Source: Cryptomeria japonica
Lineage: Eukaryota > Streptophyta > Pinopsida > Cupressales > Cupressaceae
Direction of reading: 5' to 3'
Assembly: GCF_030272615.1 (NCBI RefSeq)
Contig: NC_081408.1
Location: 337,310,793-337,374,792, forward strand
Length of the DNA: 64,000 bases
Under the pieces are notes generated by a model that was given only the letters and a program-made list of their open reading frames with translations, searched no databases and was not told the DNA's origin. Each line of letters starts with the position of its first letter. Position 1 is the stretch's first letter. Below are positions 11,646-24,200 of this stretch, piece by piece. Both the position numbers and the translations under genes were made by a program.

Positions 11646-12241
11646 ATTCTTCACTTCTTATCTATCTTCTTCAACATTGGATAATATGTTAGTGTTTCTT
11701 AATTAAAAGCAAAATAGAATTAAATGTTATGATGTTTGATCTATATTGCTTTGTTCCTGACAAGCATTTCTTCTTACTTTATAGTTTGTCTTGAATTCAT
11801 TAATGTAAATTTTAAAAGGTTTACATTTTTATAATGCTAGCATATTATACAGTGTTTTTATGTGTTAAGTAAAATCGTATCATGTTGTGTTTAAATTCAC
11901 AATTAAATCACATTAGTTATATGATTCTTAGACTTAATGCATATTTCTTCCTTATCATCAATGTCGTACTTGATTAAATATTTTAATTAAGTCACACATG
12001 TATCAATTTAATCATGGAGCATTGAGAAATCAATCACATAGAAATTAAATTCTGAACATACATGTACATTTACCAAATGTATTAGATTTAATCAAAACAA
12101 AATATACATTGTTTTAGGCATCAAAGATAACACATTTGAGACAGAACGAGAAGCATGTATATATACATATATATGTGTGGATCGTATACAAACATAGGTC
12201 ACTGTATATCCAAAATGTGATCTCTCTCTTACATCATACAA
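11646..12241. other. Spacer between integrase and antisense PMD gene
   Basis: AT-rich, no reading frame. It would hold the 3' end of the antisense transcript; a short (AT/GT) run lies near 12154-12177. Nothing else is recognised. Confidence 0.5.
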
Positions 12242-12434
12242 TCATCTCCTATCCCTAGGGCTAGTGGCTGGAGAGTGTCGACTGGATGCTCCCTCCTGAT
12301 CTGGCCGTGGAGGTGGACCCATGGGTGTGTAGCGCAATACAGATCGTGATTGACTCCGAGAGGAACTCCTACGATCCCTATCCATGAGGATCGCACGATA
12401 GGTGGTAGCCTCGGTCTGGGCCGCTACTAGATCT

Positions 12435-12615
12435 CGCCGCACCTGCTGGAGGTCCTCTGATAACACTCTCTCTCTCTGCCCCGCCTGATGGAGATCCTCT
12501 AATAGGACTCTCTCTCTGTGCCACACCTGATGGAGATCCTCTGATAGGACTCCCTCTCTCTGCCGCGCCTGACGGAGATCCTCTGATAGGATTCTCTCTC
12601 TCTCCCTCCATATAT
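12435..12615 (-). repeat. Coiled-coil coding repeat in PMD exon 3
   Basis: Four to five imperfect ~54-bp units code for RERVLSEDLHQ(A/V)-type 18-residue repeats, for example REGVLSEDLHQVWH, RERVLLEDLHQAGQ and RERVLSEDLQQVRR. Charged residues alternate with Leu as in a coiled coil. Confidence 0.8.
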
Positions 12616-14503
12616 CTACCTGTAATCGGAATGGGAAAAACAAATCCTCATGCCGACCCACGTTCCCCTGAGGCCTGTAGGTAATCTATGAGGAACTAGG
12701 AATCTGTGCTATCATGGAGATGTCTGTCATTGCCTGCTGAATCAAGGAACGCCAGTCCTGCACATTAGCTGTGGCAGTAGAATAGATCTTTGTTAGTACC
12801 ATTCTATATCATCAAAGCATTAATCAATCAATATAAACCTACTATACCTGGATCTCCCTCGCGCCAGTAGGGATCATGATATGGTAGTATCTGTGACTGG
12901 GAACCGCTAGGCTCCCCTCGCTCGAATACTCTATCCATGATGGGTGTAGGCTGGACGGTACTAGTGACAGGTCTCCGTATCGCCTCCTGTTCCTCCTGTT
13001 GGGGAATAAAAGGTGGATCCAGAGCTATGGTATCATCTCCTGAATGGTGGGGAGATGCATCCGACTCCTCCTCATCATCTCTATCATCCTCCTCGTCCTC
13101 CTCTCTATCTGCATCCTCCTCTTCCTCGTCACTGGGCTGATCGCCTGTAGGTGGATCAGGATCTCCCGTCTCCTCATGACCCTCTCCCTCATCTGGCTCC
13201 TCTGACCTGGATCCCTCGTCCTCGTCTTGGTCTCCATGTCTCCATGGGCCTGGATAGCCTGTCGGATGATCTGGTGGAAAGATAGGACCTGGATATGATC
13301 TCATGAACCATGAAACATATCTACGTTGTGCTCCAGGCTCTGCAGAATAGTCAGTGACTACATCCTGATCTGATCCCTCCAAGTCTGTCGTCTCGATATC
13401 ATCCACCGTCGGTCTCGCTACTGCTCTAGGTCTGGGAAGGACCCATGAGTGTCGAGTATAGATGGGCACATCGGCTGGAACACACTGCTCTAGTCCAAAC
13501 TGCCTCCGTACTCGGTCGAAGTAGAAAGGGACTATGATGTGTGCATATCATCCTCGCAGTAGGCGGTTCCTCTGTAGACATGCTAACTGTCTCTCCATAC
13601 CATCCCATCTGTGCATTAGTAGGTAAGGTCTCCACACTATCACCTCGGATGTCAGTCTGTCAATAATCACTCTCCAATACAACAAATCCCCAAATCTCCA
13701 CTCGCTGGTCAGTGGATAAGCGAACACCCTAGGTCGCTCGCTCGCTATACTCAATGGATAGCCGACGGGCCTGGTGCATGTAAAGTGCTCTAAGATCCAC
13801 ACCTGCAGAAGTGTGCATGTCATCAAACTACAACCCTATCTGAATACATACTCCTCAAGGTCATGATAGAGATGTGCAAGCATACTCTGACCCCATGCAT
13901 AAACTCTCCTATGTCTCTCCATCCCTCTGATACACCATGTGAGGCCCCCATGCATGTGTGTCCCTCGCCCATTAGGGCAGACGACTAGTGCTATGATGGC
14001 TATCATGAGGCGTCTCAGAAGTGGTATCTCTCCTGTAGGATGTAAGAGCCAGCTGACCATGATACGACCTCTCATCTCGCTCGGCATGACTCTCCCTATG
14101 CAGTACATCTGCTCCCTCTGATGATCCTCTGCTACCCGATCAGTCACATATGTGACTGTCGCTCCTCTGATAGGAAGACGCAGTATACGGTACACATCCT
14201 CGAGTGTGACCGTCAGCTCTCCTACCGGAAGGTGAAAGGTACAGGTGTCAGGATCCCATCTCTCCATCAGTGCCATCAGCATCGCAGGATGAAATCGAAT
14301 GGCCGACATAAGAATCATGTACCACAATCCTACTATCGATAGGGTGTCTCTCTCTGACTGAGTCAGCCGTGGAATCTGGTCTCGCAAAGTACGAAGGATG
14401 TGTCCCGCTGTATGCTCTCTCATGTACAGGAGACCCTGCAAAATGAAAACATGACCAAAATCAGTACTCAATCATCGAAATCGCAAATGCAAACTATTGA
14501 ACA

Positions 14504-14640
14504 TTGAATGCTTGCCTTATAACCCCTCGCCAGGCCCTGATTGGGGACCATGGCGCCCTGTCAGGGACCATGGCGCCCTGGGGGGACCAGGGCGCCCCTC
14601 AGGGACCAAGGTGCCCTAGGTGGGCCCCGGTCGGCGTTCA
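14504..14640. repeat. GGGACCAGGGCGCC-type motif cluster in PMD intron 1
   Basis: Four near copies of GGGACCATGGCGCCCTG between about 14547 and 14615 sit inside the first intron of the antisense gene. The same word, in either orientation, occurs in both LTRs of this element (near 7398, and as GGGCGCCCTGGTCC at 8173-8275). Confidence 0.6.
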
Positions 14641-14790
14641 GGGTCCGCATTCGATCACGGAAAAGTCAAACATGCGAGAAATCAAAAGTCAAACATTCAG
14701 TCAACTCACCTCGTCCAGTGGCTCGTCGTCGATCACGGCCTGGCGCAGGATCTCGATCCTCGTGGGACGCTCTGGTCGTCGTGAAGGCAT

Positions 14791-15357
14791 GATGACTAGG
14801 TGGGCTCCGCTGCACTGAATAGTATCTTGAAATCGGCAAAGTGACGAATACAAGTGTCACTTTCGAAGTATATACTCTCGTTTGTCTATTCTTACTTCTC
14901 GCAACCCTAATTTTTCCCCTATCATTCATTTTATCATAACTTGGGTTTGGGAGATGCGATTTTCAAGCCGTTTGTTGCGTTGGAATCGTATTTTCCTTCT
15001 CCTACTCTCGGGATGTTCCAAAAAGTGCTCTGATGAAGCCTATTTAGTGAACACCCCTCATCAACACTCTATTACACAATTTGTCGCAAGTAAACATGCT
15101 ACCCTGTTTCACCTCCCTAAATAAGCAAGTCGAAATAGGGGGGGCATATAGCTACTCACAGATTTCATCACTTTCCCTAGTAAGCATTAGGTGATTTTGT
15201 GATCTAACGTTTGTTTTGTAGGGTGCGGTTCCTGACTGTGTACTACAGATACCGCTGGGGGCTTCGTCCGATGACTTATGGATATATCCTTTTTTCAAAT
15301 AATGTTTACTTTTCTGTACTTTAGCTTGCATATGCACGTAGTACTCATATGACCGCT
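14791..15357. other. Upstream region of the antisense PMD gene
   Basis: 567 bp between the PMD start codon and the polypurine tract, without a reading frame. The promoter of the antisense gene should lie here; no convincing TATA box is seen on the minus strand. Confidence 0.4.
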
Positions 15358-15372
15358 AAAGTGGGGGCTAAA
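15358..15372 (+). other. Polypurine tract of the PMD element
   Basis: AAAGTGGGGGCTAAA lies directly in front of TGTAGCG of the 3' LTR. It fixes the LTR start and the plus orientation. Confidence 0.85.
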
Positions 15373-17029
15373 TGTAGCGTCGTAAATTGTACGCACTCGC
15401 TAGGGTGGTACAATTTCACACCTAGTTTAGCACCCGCCTTAGCGCATTTTGCATTTTGCATTGCATTTCTCCTTAAGCACTTAATTAATCAAATTAATTA
15501 GGTCTAAAGTCTTATTTCATCATTCTCTACATCATAAAGTAGGGCCCTTTCACTAAAGCGCGCCCTTCGCATTTTATTCCTCCAATACATCACTTAATCA
15601 AAAACCCTAATTAAGTCCTATTTCGAACTTGGGGGCTTGGTTTCGGGGTCTAAACATCTCAAAATCACCTGTAACTTTGGGATTCTCTCTAAAATCATCA
15701 TATCTGACGGCCCTGAAAATTTGGTGAAAAGTTGTCGGGACCATGGCACCCATGCAACATGGTCCCGGACATTTTTCCCGAAATTTTGGGAGCACGATCC
15801 AATCATAAAATAAAGTTTAACCCCAAGAAATTGGCGGGATATTCAATCTCTAGGTCGGCCAAAATACGAATTTACGACCTAGGGTTTCATACATAAAAGC
15901 TCTCTTTCCTCATTTGAAGGGATCTGATTTTTGTTTCCAGGAACTTCATATGCAGTGAAAGAGCAGATCTTTGAAGACTTCAACAATACTCAACATCATT
16001 CTATCAAGCATCTATCAAATTCATTCATTCATCCAATTAGGGCTTGGAAGACATTGAAGAACAATAGGAGATTACCGACTGAAGATTGGCTTGTACTCCT
16101 CCCTTGAGGGTTGGGTATGATTTCATATTGTTTTCATGTCCTTACATAAGCTTTGATATATCATTTATTCATGCTTTAGATCACATTGCATCTTGATTTA
16201 GAGCATTTGCATTATCATTTACAAGCAATTAGGGTTTACTTTCTAGGTTGCTCTAGTTTGCTTTCTTGTATTTTGGACCTTGCACACACACTAGGTCTGC
16301 ACACACAATACATTTTACAAAACAACTTGGCTATTCGTGGAGGTGGAAATCACCAAAGCGGGGGTTTGACTAAGGCAAAACCCTATATAGCCGCCCTTCC
16401 CCCTTTTCAGATATTATTGCAGGTTTCGGGATTCGGACGACGCCGCAGGACACAGATCCGAAAAGAGGAGACTGAGACAGAACTCTGTGTGCAATTGCAG
16501 CTCAGAAGACTGGGACAGGGGCGCTGGGCGCCCTGGTCCTGCCAGGACAGGGGCGCTGGGCACCCTGGTCCCTGGGATAGAGGCGCTGGGCGCCCTGGTC
16601 CTCCGGACAGACAGCTTTCCGACAGTTTCCAGACAGTGTTTCAGGGTGCAAAACAGTGGTTTCCGGTGCAGTTTTCAGGACAGCGGCGCCCGTGCCCCCG
16701 TCCCGAACATTTTCAGTCTGATTTCGACTCCAGGTACATATCTACATTCTTATTTTATCCTTATTTACAGTTGTTCATTGTTTAATCTCAATTCTGCAAA
16801 CTTGTTACTAGTTCATACTTACATTTCGAGGTTAGGGTTTGAACTTGTATCATTTTAGCTTTCAATTTCAACAAGGGAATAGAAATCCTAATAGATATCC
16901 CGTGGCTCTCTCTTTCACCAAAAGAAGTAGCCAACCGTGCGATATCTCTAGGCTCTTTCGTATTCCGCAATGTGTGTCAAAAGTTAGGATTAGGGTACAT
17001 TGTTCTAGTCTCGCTTTTTCCCTTACACA
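15373..17029 (+). repeat. 3' LTR of the PMD element
   Basis: 1657 bp, paired with 7035-8693. Most differences are C/T or G/A, many at CpG. It is 2 bp shorter because of a 2-bp deletion near 16762. It ends CCCTTACACA before the TSD CCTTT (17030-17034). Confidence 0.92.
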
Positions 17030-18628
17030 CCTTTATTTTCACTTTTTCTCAGTCTAATGTTGCCAATAAATGCTTTTCAACATTAGACTTGATATTCTTT
17101 TCTTTATGTTCACTTTTGCGAATAGGAGATTTGACACCCATTTCACTTGAAGATACATTGCTGAAATTCGTGGTGAGAGTTATTGTGGGTTCAACTTCAT
17201 TAAGATATAAAGATATGGCATGGTCATTACGAAAGGTATCAATGGTGGTATGTCCTTCATTTTCCCAATCCATAGGTTCAGGATGAATTAAGGATAAAAG
17301 GATCCTCATGTTGCATTGTTTCAAAGATATTAGATGTCATGATAGAGATGTCAAGGCTTTCAATATGTATTTTCATATCTAAAACGATACTCTCATCAGA
17401 ATGATCTCGCGCAAGTAGCTCCTGATCGTCCTCGGTTAAGTCCATGTCGACCAAATGTGATTCTAATTCAAGTAGGCTAGTTGCTAACATTTTCCCTGCA
17501 TATGCGTGAACTACATCGACATCTACATCCTCTTCTTCTCTTTCAATTTCAAGTTGTTCTTATTTGTTTTTCCATGATAGCAAATATTATTCATTCCCTC
17601 GATCTCTTAGCTGCATTTGTTTTTCCATGTTTGATAAAATTGACACAAATGATTGTTCCTTGGATTGTGTGCTTGAAGATGCTACCTTTCTTTTATGTGA
17701 AACTATGACCTCTTGAGTTGATTTCAGATTACTACAACACTACATTGGATTTGAGTCTGTTGATATTGTGATTTCCTGCCCATTATAGGGAAATTTCAGG
17801 CACTGATGACATGTTGACGTAATAGCCTGTATATAATGTATCCATGGTCCTCCCAAGAGTATGTTATATGGTAGGTCCAAGTCTAGAACTTGGCATGCTG
17901 TGTCTTTTTGCAAAGGTCCCACGCTGATGGGTAAAATCACAATTCCTTGAGAGGATTTCTCTTCTTCATCATAGGCTTTAATGGTGATCTTTTTTCGGGG
18001 ATCAACTGCATCTTCAAAATAACCTAGAGCATGGATAAGACTCAAAGAGAAAATATTTAAGCCAGCTCCTCCATCTATTAGGACACGTTTAATGAGTGTT
18101 CTATGAATGAGGACTTCAATTTGCAAGGAAGCACTATGGAGATGTTGCAATGAATTAATGCTTGGATATGAAGGAGATGAGCTTTGAATTGGATCCTCTG
18201 AAAAAGGTTTGATGGGTATATTGTTTGGTGAGAGTGTTGTGGAAGGTTTTTGTAAGCTTTCAAAAGGTGTAGGAATAGATGCCTTTGGAGAGTCAATTTT
18301 CTTCTGGAGGGATGAGCCTTTGCTAGACATAGGTGCACTATTTTGATCTTTCTCAGCCAAGTCCTTTAGGGATATCTTTAAGAGTTGCATAAAAGATCCA
18401 CCTTTCTTTTGAGATGTATTTGAATCCTTGTGAGGTTTTAACATTGTTGGATTTTAATTTTGGACTTGCTTGTATTTTGTTTTGGTATGTCATGTTGATA
18501 TGATTTTCAACTATTGCAAATGTTTCAATTTTTGTTTCAAGAGTTTGATTGTCCAAAATTTGTATTGATAAGTAATCAACTATCAATGTAAATGTAATAG
18601 CGCGATATGACACAAAAATATGGTTCAA
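17030..18628 (-). pseudogene. gypsy1 protease and linker (original copy)
   Basis: Frame 18444-17740 (234 codons) encodes a Ser/Pro/Lys-rich N-terminal part and a retroviral-type aspartic protease with KRVLIDGGAGLNIFSLSL, where D-G-G replaces the usual D-S/T-G as in many Tat-type elements, and ILLGGPWIHYIQA. Downstream, 17490-17278 and 17324-17049 encode the acidic linker (LTEDDQELLARDHSDES, TIDTFRNDHAISLYLNEVE). Stops and frameshifts separate the pieces. The linker runs in frame into the insertion site of the PMD element and resumes at 7029. An additional weak frame at 18628-18353 may be the decayed end of Gag. Confidence 0.85.
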
Positions 18629-19465
18629 GTGTTTAAAGTTTGCAAGTTTTTTGATCTTTGGTTTTGGAGTGCAATGATGATGATTTGATAAAAACCAAGT
18701 CCAGTAGGAACGATATATCCTATGATGTGGGACAAGATTATCCTGACCAAATGTTTTAGTTTCGTGATAAAGGATGATAGATCCTGATGAGAAACTATGT
18801 TTAAGTGATCAGTTTACCAAAGAGGGTGATAATGCACTTTGAGATGTTTAGATCTTGAACTTCTTTAGGGTGAGCACTTGAAAATCTTGAGGTGTTTATG
18901 TTCTAAAGTCTGATTTCGATGGATGATGACTTGACCAAGCATAGAATGACAGAGAATGGATGCTTATGATTATTGCAAATTGATCAAACTAGAATGACAG
19001 CTTTAAAAAAGGCATGCAAGAAGAGCTCTAGACTGACAAATATAGAGACTCATACAACAGAATACCCAGCCCCAAATGACAAGAGATACCAGACTATATG
19101 ACAAATCAGAAATTTCATGTAAAAATCTCAGTTCCGTACGACATTTCTTTCTAAACAATACGACAAAAGATTAACCTCATACGACAAATCACCAGATAGT
19201 ATGACAGAGAACCTAACTCTTACAACAGAGAACAAAGGAGAGATAAAAAAATGTGTTTGTTTGGTCAAATTTTGATCAATGAAGTCTGATGTTTTGCTTA
19301 TGTTTTCCAGTTTTAGATGTCTGATTTTTTAATTTAGGGATGAATACACAAAAAATACGTGATATGATAAGTGACCACAAGCATGCTAACCCTAAGGAAG
19401 TTGGATGGGGAGAGAAAACCTGGGCTTGCAAGCTTAGCTACACACCCAATAGCTGATGAATAAAT
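18629..19465. other. Expected gag region of gypsy1; no gag seen
   Basis: No reading frame resembling Gag survives. At 18705-18790 there are GGAACGATATATCCT and AGATCCTGATGAG words resembling the unit at 3725-3865 in the 3' region of the same element. At 19035-19230 there are about eight degenerate TACGACAAA/TATGACAAA words spaced 20-30 bp. Confidence 0.4.
19035..19230. repeat. Degenerate TACGACAAA word repeats
   Basis: Words such as ATACGACAAA, TATATGACAAA, GTACGACAT and TATGACAGA recur roughly every 20-30 bp. Spacing is irregular and no function is evident. Confidence 0.45.
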
Positions 19466-19467
19466 GA

Positions 19468-20918
19468 TGAGCAGTTATTACCAAACAGGTACTAAGAGGG
19501 GGGGGTGAATCAGTACAGAAAAAAACACTTACCCTGAACCAGTTTGACTGCAAAACATTGTACTTGGTTGGCAAGCAATAACACCAGTCTAAATCAGATT
19601 ACTACCAGTAAAACACAGTGAGAATGTGAAAGACATAAACCGGTAACTCTTAGCTTTCCACACAATCTAATCCCTCATTTCCACTTACCCCTTATGCATA
19701 AACAAGTAATCTAACATCAGAAATATAATGACTACTTGTTCAACATGTTTTACCACTTTGACATAAAACACTAAAACATCATATGAAAGACATCACACAT
19801 GATACACTGATTTTTCACATGGAAACCCAACTAGGAAAAACCACAGTGGGGATGAATACCCACAAGTTGTTCTTTGAACTCTTTTGAAGTCCGCTCTATT
19901 AGGAGCCTAGTCCGATTATAGACTTTTACAATAGGTTCTACTAGGAACCAGTCCTGCTAGGGATCACCCGGTTAAGGGATGGCTAAATACTCGGTTAAAG
20001 GTTAGAACCCTGTTAAAGGTTACCTCGCAAGAGGATTTAAAGAACTCATTGAATTGAGTCACCCTGTTAAAGGATTTACACAAAAGCCTGTTAAAGCTAC
20101 CTGGTTAAGGGATTTTCCAACTGCTGAAATGGTTAAAAGTCAATGGGTAATACACTGATCTGATAACAGCACACAATGCCAAGACAAATCCTCTTTAGCT
20201 CCTTTGCTTCTGCAATCACACTTTTTAGGTATCAACACACTTCTCCGATTTGGCAACAATCAAGTATCACTCACTGGCATACACACATAACATTTTCCAA
20301 CAACTTCAAAATGAAAAGCATCATCGACCTTATAGGAAATAGATAGGTCGGTAGCATAAACCCTAAACCCTAAACATTTAGGTTTAACACTCCAGTCAGT
20401 TCAATCTTGACCGTTAATCACACTGCATTGAATACAATAGTCTTGAATAGATCTCAAGACATTCTCCAACATTCATTCTTTGCCGCTTCAGGAAGAAAAT
20501 AACTCATCACACGCTCTCCACCGTTTACAGAGACTTCACACATTCCTGAGGTAGATAGGATCGATCTTCTTCATGCAAGATCCTCAAGGAAATCCTTCAC
20601 ACACACAAGGCTGACGTGGCAACATGATCTGATCTTCATTACAATGCTAACTCATCACAAGATGTCATCGATTGAATCACACAGGCAATGCATCAACCGG
20701 AAATTCTGAAGCTGAGACTAACAACCGGTAGTCATGCCAAATAAAACCCTGATACAAAACTTCCATATACCGGTTCACCTTGAACAAACAGGTTCACATC
20801 ATCATACTAGTTATCTTGCCAGTTTGCTTATATCAATATACCAGTTCATACTTCAGCATATTGACATCAATGACAACATACAAACATCATGTCATCAAGC
20901 TGTGCACATATGCCAACA
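19468..20918 (-). repeat. 3' LTR of copia1 (left end approximate)
   Basis: Starts on the minus strand at TGTTGGCATATGTGC (20918), directly after the polypurine tract. The other end is placed near 19465-19468 because GATTCACCCCCCCC and TAGTACCTGTTTGGTAATA, typical of the 3' end of such LTRs, lie there; the exact end is uncertain. It contains many ACCGGTT words and CCTGTTAAAGG-type words (19970-20120). Confidence 0.6.
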
Positions 20919-20932
20919 ATCTCCCCCTTTGG
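20919..20932 (-). other. Polypurine tract of copia1
   Basis: CCAAAGGGGGAGAT on the minus strand directly precedes TGTTGGCA, the classical arrangement in plant copia elements. Confidence 0.85.
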
Positions 20933-21258
20933 AATTGATGGCAATATACAAAGATATCTCTCTGCTTCACATCTTTTTTTCTCCCCAATACTGCAGATAT
21001 CTTCTCCGCTTCACATCTTCTCCCCCTTTGACAACAATACCAAAGTGGAGGCACACATAGCTATGTTCCATTATGTTGCTTCCCCTAAGGAGTAGCATCC
21101 TTCAGCACACCAATCCTGAAAAAGATTTCTCAATGCAATACCTGACTGATGTGGAGTGCACATCTTTAGTTCACCTCTTGAAGGGGCAACACCCCTAATT
21201 CACCTCTTAAATAGGTAAATGTAGCCTTCGGTAGAGGCTTGGTGAATATGTCTGCTAA

Positions 21259-24200
21259 CTACTCCTTACTGGAAATATGTTCCAATACAACCTCTTTGTT
21301 CTGAACCTTCTCCCTCAAGAAATGATACTTGAGCTCAAAGTGCTTGGTTCTAGCATGTAAAACCGGATTCTTGGAAATATTAATTGCACTTGTGTTGTCA
21401 CAAAATATAATCACTGGTTCATATGCAAGAACTTTGAAACAACTTAATACATGCTTCATCCATATTGTCTGAGTGTAGTTCATAAATGTTGCAACATATT
21501 ATGCTTTGTTGTAACATATTCTGCTTTGTTGTAGACTGAGAGATACAACTCTGCTTCTTACTCATCCATGAGACCAGTCTACCACCAAGAAAGAATGCAC
21601 CACTGGTTGTGCTCTTCTGGTCGTCCACATTACCAGCCCAATCAACATCTGTAAACACTTTCAGGTTGAAATCATTATTATATGGCTACCATAATCTATA
21701 GTCAATAGTTCCCTTTAGATATCTAAGAATCTGCTTGACTGCTATCAAGTGGGATTCTCTTGGGCTTTCCTGAACAGTGCAGTAATGTCCACTGCATGTG
21801 CAATGTCCAGTTTTCTATGTACTGCATAGTGCAACTTACCAATCATTGATCGGTATTCCTTCTCATCCACCAACATTGAGTCATCCTCTTTTGATAATTT
21901 ACAACCGGTCACCATCGGTGTACCAACTGGTTTGTTGTCTTCCATGCCAAAGGTCTTCAACACCTCTTTGACATACTTGGACTGAGTGATAAAGATTCCA
22001 TCTTTCATTTGTTGAATATATAGTCCAATGAAGAAATTAATCTCTCCTATAAGTGACATCTCAAATTCCTTCTTCATATCATCTACAAAATCATGACTCA
22101 TCTTGTCATCTCCACCAAAAATTATGTCATCAACAAATACTTCACAGATCAGAATCTGATCTCCTTCTGACTTCAAATAGATATTGCTATCTTCACTTGT
22201 TCTTTCAAATCCAATCTTTACAAGATGGGAATGTAAGCGTTCATACCATGCTCTAGGTGCCTGCTTCAATCCATACAAGGCTTTATGTAGCCTACACACC
22301 ATGTCATTGTCTTCTGATAGGGAAAACCCATCTGGTTTCTCTATATACACCTCCTCTTCAAGTATTCCATTTAGGAATACAAATTTTACATCCATTTGAT
22401 ATACTTTGAATCCCTTGAAAGTTGCATATGCAAGAAGCATATGAACTCCTTCCAATCTAGCTACTGGAGAAAAGGTTTCTCCATAGTCTTCTCCTTCTTC
22501 TTGGGCATATCCTTTACACACCAGTCTGGCTTTGTTTCTTACCACTGTGCCATCTTCATTTAGCTTATTTCTGATAACCCATTTGGTGCCAATGACATTT
22601 TTATGCTCAAGTCTGTGTACCAAAGACCATGTACCATTCTTTTCTATCTGGTCAAGTTCCTCTTCCATTGCCTTGATCCAGTCTTCATCCTTATGTGCCT
22701 CTTTAAATGTTTTAGGATCAAATTCAGAGATCATGCAAGATTTTTCTCTGACCTTTCTTCTTGTAAGAATTCCTGCATCCCTATCTCCTATGATCTGCTT
22801 TGGATCATAATTCAGCTTTACATACCTAGGAATGATCTTAGTTGTTTCCTCTTGCTTTTCTTCTTCATCCTCATCTTCATTAGCATCAGCATCTACCGGT
22901 GTAGAAGTACTGTTACTGGTACTAGGTTGTTTTGCAACCGGTTCCTAGAAGGTTACTACCGGTTCATCTCCTACTTGCTCACTGTCGGTTTCCTCAGGTT
23001 TCTCAGAGGTTTCATCAACTCTAACATTAATACTTTCAACAATTCTCTGAGTCCTATTGTTGAAACATTTGAGAGCTTTTCTCTTTGTGGAATACCCTAG
23101 GAATATTCCCTCATCACATTTTGCATCAAACTTGCTCTGATGTTCACTCCTCTTGATATAACATTTGCTATCAAACACTCTAAAGTAGCTTACTACAGGA
23201 GTCTTACCGGTCCAATAATCATAAGGTGTTTTATCCTTACCTTTCTTGATGAGTACCTGGTTCATAGTGCAGATTGCAGTGCTCACCGCTTCTCTCCAAA
23301 ACATGTGAGCAACTTTTCCTTGAATCAACATCGTTCTAGCTGCTTCAACTTCAATCCGGTTGTTCCTCTCTGCTAGGCCATTCTGTTGTGGAGTCCAGGG
23401 GGCTGACAGTTGCCTCTTGATGTCATTCTCTTCACAGCACTTATTGAATTCACTGGAAGTGAATTCTCCTCCTTGATCAGTTCTTAGGCACTTAATCCTC
23501 TTCCTGCTTTCTTTTTCAACCAGTGCTCTGAAGGCTTTGAATTTTCCAAAAGCTTCAGACTTGTCTTTCAAGAATGTGACCCACATCATTCTTGAGCAAT
23601 CATCAGTAAGAATCATAAAATATATATCTCCCTGCACACTCCTAAATTTCATAGGATCACACAAATCAGTATGCACAAGATCAACTAAATTGTCTGCAGT
23701 GAAAGATTTACCTTTGAAGGTTGAGGAAGACATTTTCCCCAGTTGACACTCTCTACACAAAGGATTCTCCAGTTTTCTTAGCACAGCCAGTCCTCTAACT
23801 ACCTTGATCTTACTAGCCTTCACAATATTATCAAAGTTTACATGGCAGAGTCTCCTATGTCATATCCAGCTATCATCAAACTTAGCCATTAGACATGTAC
23901 TGATATTTGCATTCAGCTGAAATAAGTTACCTCTGGTCTGCATACCAATGGTCATCAGTTCACCACTCGTCCTTTTTATTTTGCATACTTCATCTCTGAA
24001 TTCCAGAGTGAGTCCATTATCATTCAACTGGGCAACACTCAAAAGGTTGTGTTTGAGACCTTCTACCCAATACACATTATCAACATTGTTTTTCCCATTC
24101 AGAGAGATGGACCCTCTGCCTTTTACCATACATGGTGCATCATTACCAAATCGGACCACACCACCATCATACTCTTCCAGAGATAGAAACTTGCTTGGGT

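Larger units (their letters stand above)
12242..14790 (-). pseudogene. Antisense plant mobile domain (PMD) gene, three exons, three in-frame stops
   Basis: PMD proteins are an aminotransferase-like plant family found in host genes and in transposons. Exon 1 (14790-14710) begins MPSRRPERPTRIEI and ends at a GTGAGT donor. Exon 2 (14435-12848) follows a TTTTGCAG acceptor, gives DEPLDE joined to GLLYMREHTAG, and contains the PMD core: TQSERDTLSIVGLW, CTFHLPVGELTVTLEDVYR, LRLPIRGATV and LLQVWILEHF. It then runs into a long acidic Glu/Asp/Ser tract. Exon 3 (12768-12242) follows a GCCACAG acceptor and holds coiled-coil repeats. The splice phases join and the total, 2196 nt, is a multiple of three. 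Internal stops lie at 13836-13838 (TAG), 13548-13550 (TGA) and 12686-12688 (TAG). It is antisense to the element, so its introns survive retrotransposition. Confidence 0.85.
7035..17029 (+). mobile_element. PMD element: plus-strand Tat-type LTR retrotransposon with antisense plant-mobile-domain gene
   Basis: About 10 kb, LTR to LTR, inserted in antisense into gypsy1. Present order: 5' LTR (7035-8693), a copied piece of host flank (8694-9712), end of RT plus RNase H and integrase (9713-11645), spacer, antisense PMD gene (12242-14790), polypurine tract (15358-15372), 3' LTR (15373-17029). The LTRs differ by roughly 22 substitutions and a 2-bp indel by eye (about 1.3%), so the insertion is fairly young. 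The primer-binding site, gag, protease and most of RT are gone. Extra antisense frames between integrase and the 3' LTR are known in the Tat lineage, and PMD genes are known to ride on transposable elements. Confidence 0.9.
2380..19465 (-). mobile_element. gypsy1: minus-strand Tat-type Ty3/gypsy element, defective, interrupted by the PMD element
   Basis: Order on the minus strand: protease (18444-17740), linker (17490-17049), insertion of the PMD element (7035-17029), second half of linker and archaeal-type RNase H (7029-~6280), integrase (~6200-5149), 3' untranslated region, polypurine tract (3450-3462) and 3' LTR (2380-3449). An RNase H directly before integrase is typical of the Tat lineage. 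Joining the two halves across one CCTTT restores a continuous linker reading frame (KVKIK followed by DASNGENLLEV), which proves they are one element. Gag, the 5' LTR and the RT are missing: RT by internal deletion, and the 5' part is absent before copia1 begins near 19468. The right-hand limit is approximate. Confidence 0.85.

Noticed and set aside
12937-13237. Ser-rich plus-strand frame at 12937-13140 and a second minus frame at 13025-13237
   Set aside because: Both are shadows of the acidic tract of the PMD gene.
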